NCBI RefSeq assembly: GCF_048128805.1
Contig: NC_136017.1
Span: forward strand, 18,588,307-18,652,306
DNA: 64,000 nucleotides
Reading direction: 5' to 3'
Source of the DNA: Centroberyx gerrardi
Taxonomy: Eukaryota > Chordata > Actinopteri > Beryciformes > Berycidae
The notes below the pieces were generated by a model that was given only the letters and a program-made list of their open reading frames with translations, was not told the origin of the DNA and made no database searches. Positions within the stretch are counted from its first letter, which is position 1. Each line of letters opens with the position of its first letter. This document shows positions 10,549 through 19,662 of this stretch, one piece after another. The position numbers and the translations under genes are program-made.

Positions 10549-12789
10549 TCCTAATCATCTACATATTGAACTGTTTATTGTTACTGATTCCTTTGGTCCC
10601 ATTTAGTCCGGTGACATTAATTCTCCAACAGCAAAGTAGTCAAATCGTAACATAAGTTGTAACGTTAGATGAGGGTTTTAAAGATCATCTATGTATATTT
10701 CAATGTGTGCGTTCCCCACAGTCTGAGCTTCTGGGGATTACTGTAGGATGAAGGACGGTAGAGAGGAAACCCTCAAAAAGTATTAGGTTCAGTTTGACTT
10801 TGGCCCCACGATCCCAGAGGATTGGCATCATTAGGCTGAAAAATCATTTAAACTCTGTCAGGTTGTTTTGCTTTGTGTGAGAGAAAGAAGTCATATGATT
10901 CTCTAGACTTGCATACACTCTAAAAAATATAATTTGAATTAGATACACTTTCATGGCCAAGTGCATTAAATGTACAGCTATTTGAGCAAACATGCAGTGC
11001 AGTTAGACTCTCAGTAGGGGGCAGACACACGCTGCCTTTGCCATGCATCATGTCAACTATGGACAAGGTGAGAAAAACACTCATCAGACACATGGGCCTC
11101 CATCAAGTGAACCTAATGAACCTCATCCATCAAGTCAAAATGGAGGTCACATTCACATAGCATTGGTCTTCCTTAGTGGATCTTGACCTGAAAACTTCAC
11201 CCCCTGTTCTATAACGGCAATAAAAAGGTGCTGATGGCCACATTCTCTTCTGACCACACTCATGACAGATGGAATCAAATGATTAAAAGTCCTTGTTACA
11301 ACAGTACAACAGAGTTCATAGTAACACTTACGTGGTAGTGACTTCTACTGACTGTAGGATACTACAAAGTGCAGTGAAGGTCATTCATTGGTTGTGCAGC
11401 AGAAGCTCACTGAATGTGACATTCAATATTTTCTCTCACTCAAAGAGTGGCAGCTCTGTGTAGAACAGGAAACAAAGACAGAGTAAGGAGAGCAAATGAA
11501 AGTGAAGATAGGCTAATCATTTAATCCCCACTCCCATGGAGGGATGTGGTTCTCCTCTGGGTCTGCCGGTACTTTTCCATCACCCAATGACATCTGTGGA
11601 GGACACAACCTCCATATAGAGGAGCAATCTGATTCTCTCTCCCTCTCTCTCTCTCTGTGTTTGTGTCACGCCTTATACTCCAAAATGTATTGTTGCTATT
11701 AATAACACAGCTTTGCATGCTGAGCAGAGGGCTTTTTTCATACTGGCAAAAAGAGTGCGTGTGTGCAGTATCTTCTCTCCGATGATTGCAGTAACAAGGC
11801 AGTGTGACCTTCAGCTTATTGCCTCTCAGACAAAGGCAAGCAGGGCTCCATGTCTCTGGCTTTTATTGCTCTGACATGGATGAAGGATGACTAAGGAGAA
11901 GAATTAGGAAATCATTACAGTATGACCAAAAAGTATGGAATCAAAAAGATGTGAAAAAGATCAATGTGAGCATTTTAAACTTTGCATGTATGCCAGTTTG
12001 TTACCATGTGTGTCCTAACATAATGAACAATTAGGCTGATGAGCTAGTCTATCCAAGTGAATATGAAAATTCTGCACTACATGTATTGTCTTATAAGCTG
12101 TAAATATGTTGCTGCAGTAATGCCAACAAGAGAAAATCCTTTACATTAATTGTACTTGGTTAATAAAGTGATTCTGATTGCAATATGCCTCTTTTTCTAT
12201 AGGTGAAATGCTATCATATGGTATGGAAAGAATATCTGCATGCCTGAGATGGTCCGAAGTTGAAGGTGAGCCTACAGGAAGGACACTACAGAGAAATACT
12301 GCAGACCTTACTTCCTGGTTCATAGCTCAGGTGATCTAAAAGGGGGTGGAGATTCCTACATCTCCTCTTGTGGGAGGACCTTGCTGAGGAGGACTGGAGT
12401 AGAGTAGTTGTGGTGGGAACATGATTGATGCCTCTTCACACAAGCAGTCTAGTTCTCCTGTCAAACCTCCAGAGGTCACTGTGGCCCATTTTTGCCCCCA
12501 GTCCCACGTGGAGGGGGTGAAGTCATGCTGCCACGATCCATTCAGCCAGTCAGCAACCTATGCAGGTGTAGTAGTGTGGACGTAGTGATGACGCTAGAAG
12601 GAGGAAGTAGTAAGGAGGAGGGTGGGCAGAGAATCAGGAAGAGGAAGGGAGAGAGGGCTGCAGTGCTCTGCAGGGACAAGGTGACTTCTGTGCAGAACAA
12701 TTCTGTTAATGAGTGAAATGTGAAGCTGCTTTGATCTCTAACGAAAGGCTGAAGTCCACATTCACCAGCAGTGTCATGAGAAATGTTTG
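10549..12789. other. Intergenic, no gene seen
   Basis: Contains a short (CT)n run at about 11634-11657. No supported exons, RNA genes or named repeats. Confidence 0.45.
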
Positions 12790-12845
12790 TATAATACATT
12801 ATAATAATACATAATACATTATAATACCTAATACATAATACAGTC
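12790..12845. repeat. TAATACAT-type AT-rich tandem repeat
   Basis: Imperfect tandem copies of ATAATACATTATAATAC-like units. Confidence 0.8.
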
Positions 12846-12868
12846 ACAAGAATCTTAGATAATACATA

Positions 12869-12986
12869 AAAATGCATGTTGGATTCCTTTGTCCAAAGCA
12901 TCTTACAGTACCACAAATGCTTACATTTTTAGTATGCCCTAACCTTGGCAGTTAGTGCCTTGCTCTACCCATTGAGCTACACAGGG
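12869..12986 (-). mobile_element. tRNA-derived SINE (V-SINE-like)
   Basis: On the minus strand the head reads CTGTGTAGCTCAATGGGTAG, a tRNA-like A box, and the tail reads CTGTAAGATGCTTTGGACAA, close to the conserved 3' domain of fish V-SINE/HAmo-type SINEs. No protein coding. Family assignment is from memory of these motifs. Confidence 0.68.
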
Positions 12987-13330
12987 AATGGAACCGCTAA
13001 CCCTGGCAGTGGCTTGTTCTACTCACTAAACTATACTGTACGTCCTGTACATATACACTTGCAAATTATACGTATACATATGACATTCATAGGTTCTGTG
13101 TTCATCAATGCGGACACAGTTACAATGGCATTAGTCAGCAGTGACAAGCAAGTGGCATTGGAGAGTGATCAGACAAGCAAGTTCTGGAAAGAGAATGTTC
13201 CCTCAGTAAAACATTAGCTCAGTGAGCTGACTGATGCTCTTGACCCCTACCGGGGACCAGTGGGAACAACATCGACGCAGCTTACAGTGGCCTGTAATGG
13301 ACACAAACAATAAAGACATATTTTCACAGT

Positions 13331-13401
13331 AGAGAGGAGAGAGATCCAATGTCTGTTGGATCTCTCTCCTCTCTGTATTACCTCTAGTGAAGAGGTAATA
13401 C
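13331..13401. repeat. Two adjacent perfect hairpins
   Basis: Hairpin 1: a 19-bp stem (13331-13349 with 13356-13374) closed by a 6-nt loop. Hairpin 2 begins at the next base: an 11-bp stem (13375-13385 with 13391-13401) with a 5-nt AGTGA loop. Neither stem has a mismatch. No T-run or gene end makes a terminator-type explanation plausible in this eukaryotic context. Confidence 0.95.
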
Positions 13402-13467
13402 ATCACCATGCAAAATACTGGAATAATAAAAGTGTTTTGTCATTTCCTTTCTTGGATTGAGAGCGAG

Positions 13468-13661
13468 TTTTTTTTTTTTTTTTTTTAGATTGTTTTTTGG
13501 GGGGGGCATTTCTGCTTTATTGGAAAGTCACTGTATAGAGAGACACTGAAGAAGGGCGAGAGAGGGGCATGACATGCGGCAAAGGTCCCAGGCTGGACCC
13601 AAACCCAGGACGCCACATCCATGTGGCACACCTCAGACCAGTGAGCCACCAGGGCACCTGG
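13468..13661 (-). mobile_element. tRNA-derived SINE
   Basis: The minus strand begins CCAGGTGCCCTGGTGGCTCA, has a Pol III B-box-like GGGTTTGGGTCCAGCCT, then the body CAATAAAGCAGAAATG and a long A-tail, which appears as the T-run at 13468-13486. It has the same layout as the SINE at 15015-15210. Confidence 0.85.
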
Positions 13662-14649
13662 AACAAGGCTTTATAGCCTTCGTAACAACATTAACATATC
13701 TCCCATGAGTGTTGGCATCATGTGGTTGATGATGGAGAAGACAAGACCCAGGGCCTCAGACTAAGGCTAAATGATGAAACAGAGACACGTGGACATGTGT
13801 CCTGTAGCTCCTGGACTATGTTGATTCCCCCTCGTCTCATAAAGGCAATTTGAAATGCATCCTTCCTTCCTGTTTTTCTTATCCCTTTATTTTACTTTCC
13901 ACCAATTCATTTTTCACCAGGGAGGTTTGTCTGAGTCAGAGGAGTAACTTGACAGCAGTAACACCTCTGCCTCATACAAACCCTGACTGTGATCGTTTCA
14001 GCCTTTTGCCACCTTCTACAGGCCATGCTTTTCCACACAAAGCATGTTCAGGCATGACAATCAGTGAAAGGCATTACACTGCCATCACCTTTTGGTACCT
14101 TTACCATAAGGACTATTCAAAGCCACACTAATTCAGCTGTACTCCACCCTTGACTTGTCTGAACCTATCTGGAAAGCCAGTGATTCACACAGCAATGCCA
14201 CACACAGCGGTCTGATGGTTGAACAGAATGCCACCTCTGTTTATCTTGGTTTACTCTACAAACAGTCTTGTGTGTTCCCTCAAACTCAGATTGACTCGTA
14301 ACTTGTAATTCGAGGAAGAGTTACACACTCGTTCTTGTATCTCGGGTGCGCGCAAACGTGTACTTTTCAACAGCTAGAGTGGGGATTTCAGCTAAATAAT
14401 GGTGTAAATGTCGGTCTTTTCAAGTCACTTTGGGATTGTTTGTTCACCGTCCCCAGCAACTTCAATTGTTTTGGAGAAGGCTTCTACGCCATTCCGCTGT
14501 GGAGCTCAGGGCCTGCTGTATGGACGAACAAACTTCACCCAACTTTCAGCTGGCATGGGAGTGAGTAGATAATGACTGAATTTTCAGTTTTGAAAAATTT
14601 TCTTTAAGAAAATTAAAGAAAAACATATGGGTTCACTCACAATATGCAT
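13662..14649. other. Intergenic, no gene seen
   Basis: No supported feature. Confidence 0.4.
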
Positions 14650-14773
14650 CTAAAAGTGGGAGTATTTGTTGTGTTCTTTTATCTTTCTATTTCACTTGAC
14701 TTGAACTGCACTAGTTTACTTTTTAAGTGTATGAAATGTGCTATACAAATAAAGCTGCCTTGCCTTGCCTTTT
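14650..14773 (+). mobile_element. Possible LINE 3' tail
   Basis: Ends GTGCTATACAAATAAAGCTG followed by CCTTGCCTTGCC. This phrase plus a short tandem tail is typical of 3' ends of fish LINEs or SINEs that share such tails. No coding part is left. Confidence 0.45.
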
Positions 14774-15014
14774 GGGTGAACTATTCCTTTAAAGTGAAAT
14801 CTTACATATGTTACCTATGTGCAATATCTACAGTATACCAACTAATGCTTTGAACTGAGTCCACTTCTCGTCATTATAACAACTTCTATTAAATGTACAA
14901 AAATGCAATGTCCTCAGTGCCTTTGTAGATTTGCTGTATGCCCTACTATCACCTATTGTAGCAGGTGAAACAGTACTGTCAAAACCAGTTGCTGGACATA
15001 AAGCAACAGCATTG

Positions 15015-15210
15015 TTTTTTTTAATTTATTTTTGGCATTTTTATGCTTTATTTGACAGAGTTAGTGAGAGAGAGCCAGGAAGGCACAGGAGAGAGAGAGA
15101 GGGGAGGACATGCAGTAAACGACCGCGGGCCGGATTCGAACCCGGGTCGCTGCGGAAAGGACTGAGCCTTATGGTACGCGCTCTACTCGGTGAGCCACCG
15201 GGGCGCCCCA
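15015..15210 (-). mobile_element. tRNA-derived SINE with target-site duplication
   Basis: The minus strand starts at a GGGGCGCCCCGGTGGCTCA-type head, with an A box in TGGCTCACCGAGTAGAGCGC and a B box GGGTTCGAATCC. The body ends CAAATAAAGCATAAAAATGC and an A-rich tail. Flanking copies AGCAACAGCATTGTT (15002-15016) and AGCAGCAGCGTTGTT (15210-15224) are a 15-bp target duplication with two mismatches. Confidence 0.92.
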
Positions 15211-15224
15211 GCAGCAGCGTTGTT

Positions 15225-15769
15225 AACGTTTTCTTGCCAGAGAATCATCAGCTCACAGAAACTCCATAAATAACATGTTTGTGTTTCTGTGTATGTACGT
15301 CTGTGTTTATGTACGTGCATGTATGTATGTTTATGTCTGTGTCTATATGTGTGTAGGGTAGAGGTGTGGGCATATATCGGAGGTCTGTGTCCTCTGGAGA
15401 GGTCAGAGGTCAAACTGGCCACAGTTTTCCCAGCTGTCTAACTATGGGTTCAGATTACATGAACCATTCTTTATCTCAGGGCTTACCCTTCCCTCTCTGA
15501 TCACCATGTCTTCTTTGAAATAGGAAAAAAAAAAGTTTATTTATAAACATTGTAAATGTCATGGTTTTGTTATACAGTATATTGAAAAGGATTTGTGATA
15601 ATAGATTTCTATACAGTATATTCACAATATGTAACATGACTACATTTCAAAATGCGACTCAGATTTAAATATTTGGTTTTGTAATTCTATATTTGCACAT
15701 TCATACATTTCTACGTTATATATCTGAGTATGTTGGTTGTGTATGTTTATATACCGCCCATTTGTTCTA
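15225..15769. other. Intergenic, low-complexity GT/TATG-rich at the left
   Basis: 15268-15360 is a degenerate TGTATG/TGTGTT-rich tract. The rest is AT-rich with no recognised gene. Confidence 0.45.
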
Positions 15770-15842
15770 TTCTTATTTAGCCTACATCCTATTCTTCTTT
15801 GCTGTATCCTATTACGACTTGCTGCTGCAATTAAATTAAAAT

Positions 15843-15904
15843 TTCATCTCATCTCATCGCATATCATCTCACCTCATCGCATCTCATTGCATTTCATCTC
15901 ATTT
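15843..15904. repeat. (TCATC)n-type pentanucleotide repeat
   Basis: Imperfect units of CATCTCAT and TCGCA follow TTGCTGCTGCAATTAAATTA, which resembles the 3' end of a retroposon whose tail became a microsatellite. Confidence 0.8.
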
Positions 15905-16066
15905 AACTAAAAGGACAACATTTTTATCTTTAGAAACAGGCTTAGTTTTTGATTGAACAGCATTATGACTAAACACATCCAGCTGGAGGAGCAACGCTTT
16001 GTATCTGCTGCTGTCAGGGAAGCTGCTGCTCTGTCAGAGCAATCAAACACAATGCGCAATACCACA

Positions 16067-16262
16067 TGCTTCCTTTTCCTCTTTCTCTTCTTTCCCCTCT
16101 TCCTTCTCTCCCACCCCTCCTCCACCTCCTCCTCACCCCCCCCTTTGTCCTCCTCCTTCTCTTCCTCCATTCACCCCTCCTCTACCTCCTCCACTTTTTC
16201 CTTCTCCTCGTCTTCCTGCTCTCCCTCCTCCTCCTTTTTCTGCCCCCCCCTCCTCCTCCCCA
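16067..16262. repeat. Polypyrimidine tract (CTC/CCT-rich)
   Basis: Nearly 200 bp almost entirely C and T on the plus strand (for example CCTCCTCCACCTCCTCCTCA). It is a candidate for triplex (H-DNA) formation. It leaves several frames open by chance. Confidence 0.92.
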
Positions 16263-16475
16263 TGTCATGACTCCACTCAGTTCTCCAACATCAAACCTGC
16301 CAGAAATACAGGCCACTGAGTTCCTGTAAGAACCGTGTATGTAGGGACTACACACACACAGACACACTCCTCAGCTCTTTGGTTACCATGGCAACGGAGG
16401 CAGTGACTCAGCACAGAATGCAGTCTTGAAGGGAAGGCATGCCGGTGTAATCCAAAGCTCCCTGCCACCAGGAAA

Positions 16476-16482
16476 CACACGT

Positions 16483-16516
<34 letters not shown>
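16476..16516. repeat. (CA)n microsatellite
   Basis: About 18 CA units ending in CATGTACA. Confidence 0.95.
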
Positions 16517-16519
<3 letters not shown>

Positions 16520-16672
16520 CAGACACATTGAGTTTGACCCTGCCTGGTATGTCAGATCAGGCCATCTGATATTGTGTTCTACTACAGTCAGCTGTTAGGG
16601 AATAAGCTCTGACTCCATTCTGACAGGAAACAGCTTTGGAAGTAATGTTGAGTCCATGGCAAATCCAAGCTC

Positions 16673-18470
16673 TGTTGAATGAATATTTGAATATTTATTT
16701 GTCCGTTAGGAAATTTGTTCTGTACAATCATCGGTGGCAAACGACAAACAAAAATAAAAGAAACATCATCACAAGACAAACAGGACATCACATTAATGTC
16801 ATAACAGGACACAAAACATACATGATTGGAAATGGGGGGGGGAAATGGGGAACAGTGGGGAACAGTGATCAGAGTCCGTTGTTGATTAGTCCTATGGATG
16901 TGCGGATGAATGTTTTATTTGTTCTTGTTGTCCTGCGGAGTAGGGTCCGAAACCTGCGTCCTGATGGGACTAGTTCATATTGGCTGTTGAGTGGATGAGT
17001 AGTGTCTTCTATGATCCAGTTTGCCTTGTGTATTGCACGTGATTTGAACAGTGATGTAATGTCCCGGCATTTGATTCTGCATATTTTGCTTGAGATATTA
17101 ATGATTTTGGTTATCTTGTTTTTATTGACGAGTGTTAAGGAACTGAACCAGGCGAGGAATCCAAAGGTGAGAATGTTTTCCATGAAGGTTTGGTAAACGT
17201 GGTGTAATGTGGAACTGTTGACATTGAATTTGTGTAGTTTTCGTAGAAGGTGAAGTCTTTGTTGTCCTCTGCTGTATATGGTCTGTGTTGATATTCCAGG
17301 TGACCTTTGAGTCGATGATGGTTCCAAGGTAACGGTAGCTGTCAACGGTGTGGATGTCGTGGTTGTCAATTTGGACCGGTTCCAGTATGCTCCTCCTGCT
17401 CCTTAAGTCAATTATCATTTCCTTTGTTTTTTTGGTATTGAGTATGAGATGGTTGGTTTTGCTCCAGGCGGTGAATAGTTTTATTTCGTTCATGTAGTTG
17501 TTTTCACTTTCTTGGTTGGTTATGAGCCCTACTATTGCTGTGTCATCTGCAAATTTTATGTTATGGCAATTTGGGAAATGACTTCTGCATTGGTCGGTGT
17601 ATAGGGTAAATAGTACTGGGGATATGACACTACCTTGGGGGACTCCTGTGTTAGTAGTGATAGGGGGAGAGTGGGTGGGGTTGACTTTGACCGTCTGGAT
17701 GCGCCCAGTAAGAAAGCAGTTTACCCAGCAGATGATGTTGGTGTTGACCCCCATGGCCAGAAGTTTCTGTAGCATGAAGTGTGGTTTGACTGTGTTAAAT
17801 GCTGATGAAAAATCCACAAACATTATAAGGCTGAATGTCTTTGGTTGGTCAAGGTGGGTATAGATAGTGTGGAGGAGATAGAGAAGGGCATCCTCAGTGC
17901 CACGCCTTGCCTTGTACGCAAACTGTAGTGGGTCGAGTTTGGATCTGATGTCCTGTAGCATGAGTGACAGTATTATGACGTTCTAGGCTTTTGATGATTA
18001 GTGAGGTCAGAGCAATTGGCCTGTAGTCATTGGCACAGCTTGGTTTTGGGGTCTTGGGTAGAGGTATTATGGAGGATGTTTTTCATGCAGATGGGATGTG
18101 ATGCTGATCCAAAGAGATTTGAAATATAGTTCTAAATATAAAGCAGAGTTGGTGTCTGCACTCCTTGAGGACCAAGCCCCCCCAGGCCATCTGGTCCGGC
18201 TGATTTCCTTGGGTTGATTCTCTTGAAGGACAAGACCACATCACGTTCCGTGACTGGTATGGACTCACCGAGGCCCAGGTTTTGGCACAGGCTGTTGCAC
18301 TCGGGTGCATGATTATCCGTGTCAAACCTGCAAAAGAAGTTGTTCAGTTCTTTGGCAAAGGCCATGTCATCCTCGCAGTGAATCTTGGTCCTAGTCCCTT
18401 TTTCCCCGTCTATCATGGTCGCTACCCCTTGCCATGCCCTGCGCAAGTCTCCGTCGCAAAATTTGTTCCA
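16673..18470 (-). mobile_element. Rex1-like LINE, 5'-truncated
   Basis: The minus strand carries a degraded reverse transcriptase of the Rex1/Babar type. The 3' end is probably near 16673-16700, where the minus strand becomes an AAATATTC-rich tail. The 5' side ends near 18470 before a short (CA)n run. There is no endonuclease domain, which fits 5' truncation. Confidence 0.78.
16869..18446 (-). pseudogene. Rex1-like reverse transcriptase, frameshifted
   Basis: Minus-strand segments in order. 18446-18132 holds the region upstream of the RT core, including FKRINPRKSAGPDGL. 17961-17122 holds the RT core: LDPLQFAYKARRGTEDALLY, the first catalytic Asp in LIMFVDFSSAFNT, the GVPQGSVISPVLFTLYTD box and the FADD active site. 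17369-16869 holds the thumb and tail (LHLLRKLHKFNV, then HPLNSQYELVPSGRR). The join between the first two contains stops, and a frameshift near 17285 separates the last two. The FADD active site is intact but the reading frame is not. Confidence 0.83.
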
Positions 18471-18494
18471 AGCTCTGTTACAATCATGGTCTCA

Positions 18495-18512
18495 ACACAC
18501 ACACACACACAC
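18495..18512. repeat. Short (CA)n run
   Basis: Nine CA units. Confidence 0.9.
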
Positions 18513-18564
18513 TTCTCACCAGGATTGGGGTTACTTCACTTTCACTTTCAGTTCAATCAATTCA

Positions 18565-19014
18565 AAATGTTAAAGCTGCAACATGCAACTTCTTTTGTGG
18601 TAATTTTATTTGCTGCACTCCCTTTGAGGTTTACCAACATTTAGTTTTATCCTCTAATAGTAAATACCTCACACCACCAGTTGGTCATCAAATTACCATC
18701 TGGCGACACAGGCTATGTGTAGGCCTTTCATAAGCTTCATTTCCATATTTCAGCTGTGCTACACTAGGGAATCGGTGCTACATGGTGATAGAAAGTAGCT
18801 CGCTGTTCATTGGATAAAAAAAACAAACGTTACTCACATTCCATTGGTAATTGTAAAATATTCCTTTTCCGCACTGAACATGATTGAATAAAACACATCA
18901 AAAACAAAAACCCACGGGGAGTGAGTTTGTTTTTTGCGAGAATAGTTTGTGAATCTAAAACGTCCGCATGCCGAAAATCTGGCACAGTGCCGGAGGTCTT
19001 TAAGCCCTGTATAA
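18565..19014. other. Unassigned sequence, possible repeat
   Basis: Begins GTTAAAGCTGCAACATGCAA, which resembles the TTAA-AGCTRCA terminus of the repeat family at 24693 and 25687, but the body differs and no matching end is visible. No gene recognised. Confidence 0.35.
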
Positions 19015-19654
19015 ATGCTCAATAATGGGGCCCTGTGGAATCATTTTTTTGCTTTTTTCTTCTTTGTGTGTGTCCTCCCCTGCGTTGACAAAGTCTCTGT
19101 GGGTGTAAGTGGGTGTCGGGGGCCTGGGGTGGGTTCTCCTGCCTGGGGCCGCTCTTTGGTGCTGGTCTTTGTTTGCGGTGCTTGGCAGTGGTGGGGGTGC
19201 TTTATTTCTCATCTTCTCTGGCAGGGTGTGGGACTCTGTGTGCCTTTTGTTCCTTGGGGGTCTCTGCCTTCACATGGGCGTTTGGGGGTGTCCTTGCTTC
19301 TCTGGTCGGCAGTGTGCTAGTAGGTCTGCGGGGCGATTTGATTGTCTGGTTTGTGGAAGTACTTCAGGATTGCTCTGCTGTGGTTATTGGTTTGTCTCCT
19401 GGTTGTGGCTTTGACATTTACCTCCCCTCTCCTCTGCAGGTCATCTGCGGGCGAGCGGGCTTGCTGGTGTATGCATGCTCAGGTGGTGTTGTGTGTGCCG
19501 GCAGCGTCCCTGGGGGTTTCTGTTCGAGCAGTGATGGGGAGATGGCTGCCCTCGGAGCGGGCTCCCCGGGGTCTTGCGTTTTTACGTGGGATTCTGCACT
19601 TGTGTTGGGATTCCATTGTTGAGCTTGGATTCTGCCCACATTGAATGTTTGTCT
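19015..19654 (+). other. G/T-rich segment, possibly a LINE 3' UTR interrupted by the hAT element
   Basis: Strongly G- and T-rich on the plus strand with many GGG runs (for example GTGGGTGTCGGGGGCCTGGG). It resumes after the hAT insertion at 22639 and ends ATGCAATAAAAACGAAAAAA near 22790, that is, a polyadenylation signal and A-tail. This fits the 3' UTR of a 5'-truncated L1-type LINE, but no coding part is left to prove it. The 169-codon open frame here is of odd, hydrophobic composition and I do not call it a gene. Confidence 0.35.
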
Positions 19655-19662
19655 GTCTAGTC

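Noticed and set aside
15120..15210. tRNA gene
   Set aside because: A and B boxes are present but a cloverleaf does not complete, and a SINE body with A-tail and target duplication follows.
15953..16329. Overlapping 87-106 codon frames rich in Ser, Pro and Leu
   Set aside because: Low-complexity polypyrimidine sequence open in several frames at once; no start or splice context.
19113..19622. 169-codon hydrophobic open frame
   Set aside because: G/T-rich composition explains it (Gly, Val, Leu, Cys); three overlapping frames are open, and the region looks like a retroposon 3' UTR.
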